NCBI GenBank assembly: GCA_027924585.1
Contig: BSBM01000199.1
Coordinates: 10,613,001-10,677,000, forward strand
DNA: 64,000 nucleotides
Reading direction: 5' to 3'
DNA from: Larix kaempferi
Taxonomy: Eukaryota; Streptophyta; Pinopsida; Pinales; Pinaceae
Of the stretch, positions 44,601 through 56,569 are shown in pieces. Position 1 is the stretch's first letter, and each line of letters opens with the position of its first letter. Under the pieces are notes generated by a model. It searched no databases. It saw only the letters and a program-made list of their open reading frames with translations, and was not told where the DNA came from. The position numbers were made by a program, and so were the translations under genes.

Positions 44601-47010
44601 GTGACTCCAGTTATGAATCCGTTGATTCCGATGGATTTGAGGCATTGGGTTTTTGCTATGGGACCCCCCCCACCATGCCTCAAACACTCGAAAACGATGT
44701 TATTGCGCCATATTTGGAACTAGGGTCTTGCTTAGTGAAGGTCATGCCAATTTTGTGCAAGGGGGACATTTATAATCCGAAGGATCCTAGGAAAGCATGG
44801 TCCTCATGAACATATCCACAATGTCCATATGCATGTGTGGGAGTATAAAGAATCCAATTTCGCTCGTTGGTTTGGGTTGCATGCCCCCAGAGAAAATCCT
44901 CAAAGTGTACCTGAATAGCCACGAGGTGCTTGGAAAAATGCCCATAGCACCAAAACCATGAATCTGGTCACGAATCTGTCGCTTACAATGGATTCAGGAC
45001 ACCGGGTTCTAGCTATTTAACCCCCCCAACTGTGACTCAAACACCTATAAATGGTCTGAAACTAGGGTTTTGTTCAATGAAGGCCATCCCAATTTTTCCC
45101 AAGGGGGTCAATTCTAATCTGAAGGCTCCCAGGAGTTCGTGGCCATCGTGAACCCTCCACACTAGCCATATTCACCTGTGGGAGTTGACAAAACCCCATT
45201 CTACTCTCCGGTTCGAGTTTTGTGCCCCTAGAGAAAATCCTCAAAGAATCCTTGAATGGCCACGGGGTGCCTAGGAAAACTTCCCATAGCACCAAAACCG
45301 TGACTTTAATCATGAATCCATCGATTCTAATGGATTCAGGACGTTGGGTTCTAGTTGTGGGACCACCCCCATCGTGACTCAAATTTTGGGAATGATGCTA
45401 TTGTGCCATCTCTAGAACAAGGGTTTTTCTCAGTGAAGGCCGTGCCAATTTTTCACAAGGGGTTCAATTCTAATCCAAAGGGTCCCAGGCATGTGTGGCC
45501 ATCGTGAACACATCCAAAATGGCCATATGCACATGTGGGAGCCAAAAGAATCCAAGTTTGCTTGTCGGTTTGGGTTCCGTTTCCTCAGAGGAAATCCTCA
45601 AAGCATCCATGAGTCACCATGTGGTGACTAGAAAAAATGTCCATAGCACCAAAATTGTGACTCCAATCATGAAGCCATCGATTTTGATGGATTCATGATT
45701 CAAAGTTCTAGCTGTGGGATCCCCCCACCATGACTCAAATGCCCAGAAACAGTTCTATTCTGCCATCTCTTGAACTAGGGTTTTGCTCAGTGAAGGCCAT
45801 GCCATTTTTGCATAATGGGGTTAATTCTAATCCAAAGGATCTTGGGCATGCATGGCCATCGTGAACACATCGATAATGGCCATACGCATGTATGGGAGCT
45901 GAAATAATACAAGTCCGCTCGTCGGTTTGGGTTCTGTGCCCCTGGAGAAAATCCTCAAAGCATTCTTGAATGGCCACGGGGTGCCTGGAAAAAATGCCCA
46001 TAGAACCAAAACCGTGACATTGATTGCGAATCTGTCGATTTTGATGGATTCGGGATGTCGGGTTCTAGCCGTGGGAACCCCCCCACCGTTGCTCAAATTC
46101 CCGGAAATAGTGCTATTGTGCCATGTCCAGAACGAGGGTTTCCCTTAATGAATACCATACCAATTTTGCACAAGGGGGTCATTTATGATCCGAAGGATCT
46201 CGAGTGAGTGTGGACATCATGAACAAATCCACAATGGCCATATGCACATGTCAGAGCTTAAAGAATCTATGTCTGATTGTCGGTTCTATTTTGTGCCCCC
46301 AGAGCAAATCCTCAAAGCATCCCTAAATGGCCACGGGGTGCTTGGAAAAAATGCTCATAGAACCAAAAATGTGACTCCGTTCGTGAAGCTGTCAATTCCA
46401 ATGGATTTAGGATGCCAGGTTTTAGCTGAGCGACCCCCCCACTGTGGCTCAAATGCCTACAAATGATGTTATTGTGCCATCTCCAAAACTAGGGTTTTGC
46501 TCATTGAAGGCCATGGCAATTTTTCACAAGGGGGTCATTTATGATCCCAAGGCTCTTGGGCGAGCGTGGCCATAGTGAACAAATCCACAATGGCCATATG
46601 CATGTGTTGAAGCTGAAAGAGTCCAAGTTCGCTCGCCGGTTTGGGTTTCGTACCCCTAGAGAAAATCCGCAAAGCGTCCCTAAATGGCCATAGGGTGCCT
46701 ACAAAATTTTTCCATAGCACCAAAACTGTGACTCCGATCGTGAATCCATTATTTTCGATGGATTCAGGATGCTAGTTTATAGCTGTGGGACCCCTCCAAC
46801 ATTACTTAAATGCCCAAAAACGATGCTATTGTGCCATCTCCAAAACTAGTGTTTTGCAAGGTGAAGGACATGCCAATTTTGCACAACGTGGTCATTTCTG
46901 TTTCGAAGGAACCTGGGAGAGCATGGCCATTGTGAACACATCCAAAATGGCCATATGCATGTGTGGGAGCTGAAAGAATCCAAGTTCGCTCGTCAGTTTG
47001 GGTTCCGTTC
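41611..47010. repeat. Satellite array, ~357-bp monomers
   Basis: The phrase 'gaaggccatgcc' or a close variant marks monomer starts at 41611, 41968, 43658, 44021, 44379, 44737, 45079, 45435, 45792, 46150, 46506 and 46863. Spacing is 342-363 bp, mostly 356-358; the one 1690-bp gap is one monomer plus a 1.33-kb insertion. Each monomer carries 'gaacacatccacaatggcca', 'tgtgggagctgaaagaatcc', 'cggtttgggtt' and 'aactagggttttgctcag'. Monomers differ by many substitutions. The array stops abruptly in mid-monomer at 47010 against an LTR. Confidence 0.95.
42023..43350. mobile_element. Solo LTR inserted in the satellite
   Basis: The 1328-bp insertion starts TGTCAAGTCCCC and ends GGGGATATTACA (TG...CA, with GTCCCC/GGGGAT near the ends). 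It is flanked by CCCAA (42018-42022) and CCCAG (43351-43355), a target-site duplication with one mismatch. There is no internal coding region and no second LTR. A solo LTR left by recombination between two LTRs fits best. On the minus strand it starts TGTAATATCCCC, common in plant Gypsy LTRs, so orientation is open. Confidence 0.82.
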
Positions 47011-47014
47011 TATT

Positions 47015-47908
47015 TGACATACAATCCACTCAAGCGAACGCGAGTCGGATCTCCCTAGCCCAATGTGAGTCTAGAACAAATAGTATAGACTACAAACGAC
47101 TTTCCTAGATCTAGTTAAGGATCACGTACTAGATATATTACCTTAGACTTGTAGCCCTTTCTCCTGGATGTTATTCCATGCTCCAGGGTCGTCAGATCTT
47201 AGCTGGAAGACCTATAAAGATGCACATAACAATACAAGTAAGTAAAATATATCTATACAATAACTGATCTAAGTAAATAGTTAAGCAGGTAAACTACACA
47301 ACATCATAAACAACAATGATATTGGTGGAAAGCATTTATATTACTGTAAATAGGGAAAGTACATAGAAGATAATAGATCACCACCGAGGCTTAACGTAGC
47401 AACCCTTCTCCATCCAAGCCAATGCCATAACCTCTTCAAGGAAGCAAGAGTCTCTCAATCAGTGAGTAGAGATCTCTCTAGGATGATTTCACCAGCATGT
47501 AGACACTATAGACTTCCTCCCTTTGGAATGGGAGTGAGCTTCATATATATACGACTAAGTGGATAGGGTATGGATAGGGTAGGTTGAGATATGGTAGGAG
47601 AGAGATAGGGGATCCTTCCAAGAGGGTAGGAATCAAGTGCCAACTCTCCCAAGAGGTAGGGATGAGGATCCAAGTCAGCATGCTTCGAGAATGAGCTCAA
47701 ATCTAATCTATTTTTTCCCATTAACTGGCTTCATCACAACCTGCAAGAGGTCAAGGTGCGACGTTGCAGGTTACATGAGTGCAGCCTACGACGACCTCTC
47801 AAAACCTAGCATGAATGCAATGATATTTCTTTCAGGTTAATGACTTGGCCAAATAGACTTTAGGGATGTATACATTGAATCTCATGATGGTAGGATTTAG
47901 GTGTAACA
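47015..47908 (-). repeat. LTR at the left end of the Gypsy element (probable 3' LTR)
   Basis: Read on the minus strand it begins TGTTACACCTAAATCC at 47908, has a TATA box 'gtatatatatga' (47553-47542), and ends ATGTCA at 47015. A polypurine tract 'gcttttgggggcattc' (47924-47909) lies just upstream. The satellite is cut at its left edge. It is in the right orientation to be the 3' LTR of the Gypsy element to the right, but no second LTR is available to prove this. Confidence 0.6.
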
Positions 47909-47924
47909 GAATGCCCCCAAAAGC

Positions 47925-50389
47925 ATGAAGATGTTTGAAAATTGGATAGGTGAAATGCTTTGATAGAAGGAAATGTCAATGGCTCGTCGGAAGAAGGATG
48001 CTACTGTAGTACAACTGAATCTGAGTACACAGTCTCATATGATGTACAACATGGCTGCCGACCAATACAATGCAGATCCATGGTAGTAATGATCGACTGA
48101 ACACAATCATGGCTACTAGACGCAAGCGTAGATCCATGATGAGATGATAACAAAACCATGACCAATACAAAAGTGGATCCGTGTAATATGACTCAATACA
48201 AACTCCATCGCAACCTGGGTAAAACATGACTCCCCAAGGTCTTCAAGCTGAACCCGCAATGATACGAATCTATCCATGTGATTACACATGTCTTGACGTC
48301 GAACATGGTAGAAACCACTTGATTACCATTCATTGATGTATACCATTAACAAGTGCGAGGGAAATCATCATTGATGTCAATGATTCCCAAGGTATCACAG
48401 TACATATCATCAAGCATGAATCAATGAGTTGAAAGTTGAACGTGAGATGAAATCTTTCAATCAAGAGTCAATGATGTAAACACATGTTGAAAGTGAGGTA
48501 ACCTACCATTCAGGCATGCAAGGCCTGTCTGGTGTGTGTGTACTACGCTGAGCAGGGGTTTGTGAAGACCCCGGGTTCTGCACAGTTCTCTTATACCAAC
48601 AAAACCCCTTCGCACCGACCCTTTCGACAACATCCTACAAGCAGGCTGAGGTCTCAGCTGAGGTGTTACATAGGGGCACTGCGGACTCAGATGTCCATAG
48701 TGAGTGATGAGTTTCTAGTGTGATAATGGCCATAGCACAGGGCGGGATAGGCGCTGCGAGGTCGAGCTACGCGACGATGGACAGCACTGTGGCTCACACC
48801 ATCACCTGTTTCCTTAATGTGGACCTCCTTCTGGGACTGCGAACACTACAGTCCGGCATTATACTTAACACTCTTCAATCCAATTAAGACGCGGCACTGA
48901 GTTTCACCAATCCACTCAGGCGTGTTCTTCAACAAACTTAACACAGTTATACATTCATTACTTAGAACTCAAGCAGTTTTTCACTACCGCGGGATTCTTC
49001 TTGACACTACAAACCACAGGGTTCATCCTTACTCTTAAGGGACTTATAAATACTTCAAGGTACTAAGTCAAGTTTCACTCATCCACTCGTCCAAGTCCTA
49101 ACTCAGTTAACATTCATTTATATGCTTATATTATTATCATTTGATTGCATTCCTCCACTGCGAGCTGATTTATGCATAGTTACTGACTATGTTATGCCAA
49201 TACTTAAGCGACTCTTTAGACTCAAGCATACAACCACAAACTATTCTAAAAAAAAATTCTCAACGCTAACCAACCATTCATACATGCAGATTTACTCATA
49301 TCATCCCATACTCTCCCTGATGGTAATGCATATAGGAAATCTTCAACATAACAGAATGCAATGTAATATTAAGACATTCATCTACAGAACAATAGGCATA
49401 AAATGCAATCACACAAATACTCAGTCTCACAACACACGATATAACATGGTTCACTCCCCCGGATGGGAAGCTACGTCCACAAGAACTGTTGTGATATATT
49501 TCTTTAAGGGAAGGGTCAATAGTTCTTAGTTTGAGCCCTTGGCTTCAGACTCTTCCTCGCTCAAGTAGGTCTATGCGTCTCTGCTACAGAGCCTTTAGAA
49601 TGATTTCTTTCTTCAAAAGATATTACAATAACATAGTAAGAGCATAACTCTAATAACATCACTAATGACCAACCCTTCCCATACAAAAATAGTCTTCTTA
49701 AATAGATCACGATCGAAGGTCGTATCTTTACAATAGTGAAGACTGAAACCCTAAGGGTTTTCGAGCCAGTACGGTCCCTCTGAACCATTCTGCAAGCTTC
49801 TAACAACTGATCTTCTGTCGTGGAAGTCCTCCACGTCCTTCTTCCATTGCTGTCAGCCTCCTTCCTCGTACTCGAGCCGCCCTTCCAGTAACGACTCAGG
49901 CGACTGTCTCAGCCGCCAGTCTCTTTCTTCAGCAAGCCATTCACCACCAATCGGCCACGTACAACTGGCTCAGCTTCCAGTTGTCCTTCTTCTGCATGTC
50001 GTCCTCTGCTCAATGGTCATGTACTATTCCGCACACCAACTGTCACTTTTCGACCCGTCCTCTACTCAATGGACTCATACAGCTGGCTACCTTCCTGATC
50101 TGCTTATTCCTGCAACTCAACATCTTCCTGCAGACCTTCCAAAAATAGGCCACCATAGGCCTTATCCAAAAATATCCATTCATTCGTCATCCAGTACATA
50201 ATCCTACTGGTTCCACGTGGCATAGTAGCTTCGCAACACTGTACCTGTGTTGCGCTGATCTTCACGATATGCCTCAAAAACTTGGCACTGCACACATCTT
50301 CACGACACCCTTGCAAAATCCAGTGCCGCGCTCCGCAGCACTCTGCATACTTAGTTGATTGTAGTTTCTTTCCTTAAACTGCGGTTAGC
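47925..50389 (-). other. 3' untranslated or undefined part of the Gypsy element
   Basis: No domain was recognised. The minus strand has promoter/leader-like sequence around 49500-49800 ('gatctatttaag', 'agggtttcagtcttcac') and a primer-site-like 'ttggtataagagaac' near 48595. These could mean that remnants of another LTR are buried here. Boundaries could not be set. Confidence 0.35.
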
Positions 50390-53359
50390 TCAACTTCTTC
50401 TATCTCCAAAAATAGTTCTAAAAATGGCCCTGTTGAGCCAGGCCCAACATGCCTCTGACATGCACATGTGGCTCGTCCCCAAGCCACTTTTGACATCAAC
50501 AAAAGGAGTTTGTTCTATGGTCTGATCAACTAGCTTTGATGCGAACTGATTGTAGGCATCAGTCAGGTCCTGCATAGTCTCCTTAACTTCCTTCTCTACC
50601 TGCTTGATGGTCTCAAGCACTTTGGGTGATATCTCTTCATCTATTTGTCCTTCAATTGTCTCCTGATTGTCATGCAACTCCTTCAATTTTTCTTCTAAGC
50701 GCTGTGACAATCCCGATGCTTCCTCATGGAGTGGTTGGGCTTGATTATCGAATGCGGTCTCCTTCTCTCTCCATACTTGGACTTCCTTCTTTAAGGCAGA
50801 TATTTCTTTAAACTTCTAAAGTTTGTGTCTTGACGGCAGATTCGTCAGCTCTGCTTCCATTCTCTCCAGCGCGGTCTGTTTCTGCTTTACCGCGTTCTTC
50901 AACTGTTGGAGTCCCAGATTCTCTTGGAGTATGGTGAAGTTTTTTAGGGACTCGTCTAACAATTCTTGACACTTGGTAACCTCTGCTGCAATGGCCTCTG
51001 TCGCGGTTTTTTCTTCCGTTGCCATTTTCTCCCGATCCGTTAACTGATCCTACAACTTCAGTTTCTCTTTTAACATATTTATATCTGATTCATGGAGAAT
51101 CTTCTCCATCTCGGATTTTAGGCTCCATACTTTATTTGCTATTTCATGGACTATGTCTTCTAGATTGTCTCGGATCTGCACATCCTCGATTTCTTCAGTG
51201 ACAGACTTAATTACTACCTCTAATGCCTATCGGCACTCCTACTCCCGCTCCATGAGCAACATGGTGCGAGTGCTCGACTCCTCGAGCTACCTGTTTGTTA
51301 TCTGTAGCCGGTTCTTAGCAAGCATTTCTTCTTTAGCTTTGTCTCTCAACTCGTCTCCCACATGCGCATGCAAATAATGTAGGCCATGTAGTGGAACTTT
51401 GGCCAAATACAGCTCTACTGCTTGAACATTTGCTGTGTCTAGAAACCTATCATCTGACATTGGTAATGCAATAGTGATGGGTTCGAGACGGACAAGTCTC
51501 ATTCTTTCTGGAAGCGCGAAAGCTAGTGGTGATGGTGCCTACTGCGAAGCTCCTCCGGCTTCCGCGTCACATGGCAAGGGTAGATGCTTGTGAACATCAT
51601 CTAGCTTTTGCATAAGCCCTTCCATCACACGCCAATTCCTTTGAAGGTCATCCTGGATGGCCTTATCGTGGTTGTCTTTTTCAGACATGAAATCTCCCAG
51701 GGTCTCAGTGACCTTGTCTGCAATCATATCATAGTAATCTTCTTTTAGAATTGTATCAGTTTGGCCTCTTATTGCTTTATACTTCTTCTTGGCCTTCAGC
51801 TGAGTTGGGCTCTCTAGCTCTTTCATCTTGCCTTTTTCCTTTGGGGTCTCTTCAATGATCGAGCAAGGTAATGGAATTGGCTTGTCCTCTTCTGAGTCAG
51901 TGGGGATGTCTAGGATTTCCATGCAATGGTCCGCAAGCCATTCCTTCATTATTAAATCAATATCTTCTTCAGTCATTTGATAATTACTAGCATACCATTG
52001 GGGCTTCTTCACTTTAGCCTTTGGTGCAATCATCATAGACTGCATATTGGCTGTAAAGTCTATGATGCGGATGTACTTTCTCATCACTTGCTTTGTAATT
52101 CTAGGTGTTCGCGTGATGACATCTTTTAGTTGCAGATAGTACTGGTAGAACACCTCCTGTGTTGTATGCTGGCGGTCTGGATTTAGATTAGCCCAGAGGT
52201 TCATCTACCTCACTCCTCTAGGTTGTGACTTATCAGAATTAACAGCAATGAGATCGTTGGGTTCCTTCCATCCTTAGAACGCGATGAGGACAATCAACCA
52301 CATAAAGTGGAAGTTGCCACCATTTTGCTGAATGTCATTCATCTCTTCCATGAACTCATTTAATAGGTATTGACACCAGTTAAATTCTGTGCCTTCTGCT
52401 ACCGCGGCGCCGAGTAGAATGGCGCCCGTGGGCACCTCTGCTGGTCAGGATGTCCTTAGGACTTTTGCTGCGAGTAGTTACGTGATAAACCTATTAGCTC
52501 GGTCCTCAATTGCTTCCATCAGAAACCCGCGTTTCCCTTTTACCATAGTACAGGCCTTCCTTAGCTTTGTTGCTGCTTCCTTGCCTTTGCTTTTGCTTTG
52601 GAAAAATAGTTTTGGGTCCTGGCCGCGCTTGCTCAATCTAGTGATGACATGGATCAAGTCAATATTGATGTCAAGGGCCCTATCCAGCCACAAGTAACCC
52701 TGTTGAATACGCACCATCAAGGTGCGAACCACAATATTTAGTTCCACAGATCTCTCAAAATGGGGTAGTCGGAGCAGGTTTAGCAGCCCTGTCTCCACTA
52801 CCGGGGATAACCAACTTTGAGCAACCAAATTTGAATTTCCCTTTGCGTCCTTCTTCCAGCATAAACACTTATCTGGTTGGAATTGTGGGTACTTCGGCTC
52901 ATGAGGTTCATCCTTTGTCATCCCCAGGAGGTCATAGTCCTCCCACTTGTAGTCTGGAATTTTGCCCAAGAGATTCGTCATGACGCTTACATGCTTGGAT
53001 AGTGGTGAAAGTGGAATATCATACTTTGCAGTCTTGAGCAGCTTGTACACCGGGGCATCCAACGCCCTAGGTGAAATATAGTCTGGTGTCATTGTGAGTG
53101 GAATTTCTTCTATAAAAATCGGCTGCTTCTGAGTCGTCGAACTCAGCTTGGTATTCTTCGTTCGGGGTGCAGTCACGGTTTCCTTTCCTTTATCCTGCAT
53201 TATTGGATTGAACCTTGGTGACTTGCGGGATCCTTCACCTTGCTCTACGGGTGTTTTCTTAACTGGGGTTTTCATTAACTGCTCTATCCCTCCGTGATGA
53301 AAGATTCTCAGAGTTTTTGCTAGACTAAGCTCTTCTTCTGAATACAAAGTCTCGGGCAT
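50390..53359 (-). pseudogene. Additional reading frame downstream of Gypsy integrase (unknown, coiled-coil C-terminus)
   Basis: All open stretches (53359-52478, 52204-51539, 51502-51287, 51025-50816 and 50710-50390) share one reading frame, so this was a single frame of about 990 codons, now with a handful of stops and no net frameshift. The start is ATG 53359 (MPETLYSEEELSLAKTLRIF). The first 290 residues include 'YKWEDYDLLGM' and 'LPHFERSVELNIVVRTLMVR'. The middle carries 'QWYASNYQMTEEDIDLIMKE' and Lys/Glu-rich linkers. The last third (KELHDNQETIEGQID, KQVEKEVKETMQD) is heptad-like coiled coil. I do not recognise the family. A TATA box lies ~115 bp upstream, so separate transcription is plausible. 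Confidence 0.6.
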
Positions 53360-53473
53360 TCACTTGGTGTAACAACAGCTAGGCTCAAGAGGATACAGGT
53401 AATCACTTGCTCAGAGGGTCAATTGTAAGAAACTTTTTAAGTGCTGGTAATGCCCGCGAGTCTCTACGCGGTG

Positions 53474-53484
53474 TTATTTATAGG
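53474..53484 (-). promoter_or_regulatory. TATA box upstream of the extra Gypsy frame
   Basis: The minus strand reads CCTATAAATAA, in a 560-bp non-coding gap between the integrase stop (near 53921) and the ATG at 53359. A start of transcription ~30 nt downstream would give a 5' UTR of about 85 nt. Confidence 0.45.
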
Positions 53485-53921
53485 CTCAGCAAACCCTCAT
53501 TCACACCCTTCAAGGGCTAATTAAGCTTTAAATGTGATCCCCAACAGCGAAATCCATCGAATCTTTCAGTCTTTTCCTCCGTCAGGCCATCCAGAACGGC
53601 TATATTCTCTTTAAAAACTCGAGCGGTTCCTCCAACAGTCATCTAATGGCTATTTTCTCAAAATTCGGTGCAACGGTTGTTTTTTTCTGTGTGTTGCGCC
53701 GAGCTGCACGACATACCCTTTCCATTCCTGCGCAGTTGCTTTGTGGGACATATTTTGAACTGCGCAGTGCCCTAGTTGCTTTGTCTCTGCTTTGCTCCTG
53801 CGCAGCTTCAGGAGTGTTGCATGCTTCATAGATCTTTCCCTTATAGCACATGTACAGACTCATTACACTTCTAGTGTCCAATTTCAACTATACTTGACAC
53901 TTAGAAGGATCCTCAGTGCTT

Positions 53922-54168
53922 AATTTTCAGTAAGTTGCGAACCAGGACTGTCACAATACAATTTTAGTCTACTTCTATTAATCATGGTTGGTAAAAGTTC
54001 TCCGGCTAAGGTGGCTAACTGAGCTGCACCAGTGTCAGTAATATGCATAACAATATATGGACCAAGCCAATGCATTCTAAACTTGCCAGGAAACTTCATG
54101 AATTTACTATCATACAGGAGGACTAAGTCACCTACCTAAAAGCATTTGTTCCTGATATGGTGATCATG
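53922..54168 (-). pseudogene. Gypsy integrase C-terminal tail
   Basis: The minus strand reads 'VGDLVLLYDSKFMKFPGKF' and 'RMHWLGPYIVMHITDTGAAQ', the C-terminal SH3-like DNA-binding part of Gypsy integrases. It ends 'RLKLYCDSPGSQLTEN' and a TAA. One stop precedes 'VGDLVLL'. Confidence 0.8.
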
Positions 54169-55116
54169 TCATGCCTTCTCGTGATCTTTCTGAACATGCT
54201 GTTGGAAGGCCGCGATGAACCTATCTTCCTCCAGGGAAACTAGATGAAGCAGCCTTTCATCGAGTGCCTTGCGGTGTGCCATCCCAGTGAACGCAGCAAT
54301 CCTTAAGGTTGGGAGAATGTACTCCATTGGCATTATGGCTTCCTGTCCATAAGCCAACCTGAAAGGTGTCTATCCTGTCAACATTTTACAAGTTGTCCTG
54401 TATGCCCAGTGCACAGATGAGATGCGTAGGTCCCAATCATCCCTGTTGACATTGCACACCTTCGTCAGTGCGTTCTCCAAAATCTTGTTGAAAACCTCAA
54501 CAGTCCCATTCTCCTGCGGGTGATATGGCATACTGTGGTGATGGGGAATGTGGAACTCCTCTGTTAAGGATTCAATGGTCTTATTTAGAAAATGAGTGCC
54601 CTGATCACTCATCAAAATTTTTGGACAACTGAATCTTGTCAATATTTCTTCAATTATGAACTGCGCAGCAGTCACTGCACTGCAGTCCTTCACCAGCTTT
54701 GCTTCTGCCCATCTAGTTAGGTAATCGGTGGCAGTAATGATATACCTCGCACTGGTCCTCTTCCCTGGTGGGTTGATAGGACCCACAAAATCAATTGCCC
54801 ATTTTTCAAATGCCTGCAAGGTTAGCTGCGGGTTCAAAGGCATCTCATCCCTTCGCGATGGCTTTCTTGTACTTTGACATATGTCGTAGTTCCTGCAGTA
54901 TTCCTTAGAGTCTTTATGTATGGTAGGCCACCATAGTCCTGCGCGTTGTATCTTCTGCGCGGTAGCTCTTCCAGCATAATGTCCTCCCGCGATGCTTGAA
55001 TGTGCATCTAGGAGTATGTATGGCTTCTTATGATCAAGTACGCATCTGCGTAGGACTTCATCCGGTCCCAGTTTATATAGCTGACCTGCAATGATGGTGA
55101 AGTCTGCAGTGCGCAC
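54169..55116 (-). pseudogene. Gypsy integrase (zinc-binding and catalytic core)
   Basis: Integrase inserts the element cDNA into chromosomal DNA. The N-terminal H2C2 zinc module is intact: '[20 protein letters not shown]' and 'CRNYDIC'. The catalytic core shows '[19 protein letters not shown]' (Asp), '[18 protein letters not shown]' (Asp) and '[20 protein letters not shown]' (Glu), the full DDE set. The main frame is open from 55116 to 54370. A stop after 'KMLTG' separates it from the downstream 'AYGQEAIMPMEYILPTLRIA' segment in the same frame (54357-54169). A single nonsense change is the main lesion here. Confidence 0.92.
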
Positions 55117-55122
55117 TACTAG

Positions 55123-55656
55123 CTACTTGTTTTGTTGAACTGTGAATTCTTGTGGTGCCAGTCCCATAGTCAAGGATTCAATGATGTCTCGGTAATAATC
55201 ATCAGCAATTTGAATAGCAAATAGCTGCGCGTCAGGCAGGTTGTCTTCAATATTTGTCGGCTCTTCTCCTGACTCAATCCTGGACAAATGGTCAGGTCCC
55301 AGATTCAACCTTCCTGGCTTACAATGATTTCAAAATCATATTCTTGAAATAGCAGCAACCATCTGCATATACACCCCCCTAACACTGGCTTGTTGACTAC
55401 GTACTTCAACGCAGAATTGTCTGTGAACATCAAGAAATGTGCACCTAGTAATGTCTAAAATTTTGTAGGGAGTATACCATTGCGAGGCCTTCCCACTCAG
55501 TAGTGGTATAGTTCTTCTCGTCAATGGAAAGCTTTCTGCTCGAAAATGCAATGGGGTGGTCAATACCCCCTTCTCCTGGCTATGCTAACACAATGACCAA
55601 GGCAGTGCATGATGCATCCACATGGACATGAAACGGCTTCGTCCAATCTGGAAAGA
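55123..55656 (-). pseudogene. Gypsy RNase H and connection
   Basis: Fragments in more than one frame include 'FHVHVDASCTALVIVL'-like sequence at about 55640-55580 and 'NYTTTEWEGLAMVYSLQNF'-like sequence (RNase H helix) near 55500. 'LGPDHLSRIESGEEPTNIED' at 55308 is the usual end of Gypsy RNase H, immediately before the integrase. At least one frameshift is present. It removes the RNA strand during cDNA synthesis in functional relatives. Confidence 0.75.
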
Positions 55657-56569
55657 CTAGGATCGGTACGGTAACCATTTTCTCCTTAAGGGTGTCAAAA
55701 CCCTTATCGCACTCCATGTTCCAAATGAACGGAAATCCTTCTTCGGTAGTTTCTCCATTGTTGTCGTTATCTGTGCATATCCTTTAATGAACTTTCGGTA
55801 ATAGCTAGTATGGCCTAAAGTAGAGCGCGACGTCTTCACTGAGGTCGGTGTAGGCAGATTAACTATGATTGCGATCTTCGTAGGGTCCACCATCAAGCCC
55901 TGCTTGCAAACAATGTGTCCCAATAAGGTTCCATATGGTACACAGAAGATGCACTTCTTCAAATTCAATGATATTTGATGCTGTCTGCACTTCTCCAACA
56001 TCATTCTCAAGTTCGCACAATGGTTCTTCAACAATCCAAAGACTGTCCAGTCATCGAAATAGGCTTCCAGGAACTTATGCATAAAGTCCTTGAACATGAC
56101 GATGACAACTCTGAAAAATATAGTTGGCGTGTTCTTCAAGCCAAAAGGCATGACTGTAGACTGAAAGGATCCCCATTCTGTGGCAAAGGTTGTCTTGTAC
56201 CTATCCGAGATCGATTCTGATCTGATGGTAACCAGAAAATCCATCGATGAAAGAATAAGCCTCATTCCCTCCCGCGTTATCAAGCACCTCATTTGTAAAA
56301 GGTGTAGGGAATGGGTCATGCATAGATGCATCATTTAACTTCCGGAGATTAACACATATCCTGATCTCACCTTTTGCTTTCTTATCTTGGACCACCATAG
56401 GACTGATCCATTCGGATTCCTCGACAGGTTCAATGATCCCTGCCTCTAACATTTTATCCAACTTAGTGAGGACTCGTTCCTTGTATCGCGGGTTCAATAT
56501 ATATGGTCGCTGCTTCACAGGCTTGGCACCTAGCTTCAAGGGAATCTTCATGACCCCTAGGTCTCCCAA
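55657..56569 (-). pseudogene. Gypsy reverse transcriptase
   Basis: The RT begins near 56569 with 'MKIPLKLGAKPVKQRPYILN' and 'EESEWISPMVVQDKKAKGEI', then 'FIDGFSGYHQIRID'. After a frameshift near 56200-56220 it continues in another frame with 'FATEWGSFQSTVMPFGLKNT', the catalytic box 'AYFDDWTVFG' (YFDD), 'LGHIVCKQGLMVDPTKIA' and 'YYRKFIKGYAQI'. The aspartates are intact. The early ORF portion carries the palm entry and the second the active site, so the frameshift kills the enzyme. Confidence 0.9.

Noticed and set aside
41611-47010. Regularly spaced repeats resembling a CRISPR array
   Set aside because: The whole 357-bp monomer repeats with no unique spacers, and the genome is eukaryotic; it is a satellite.
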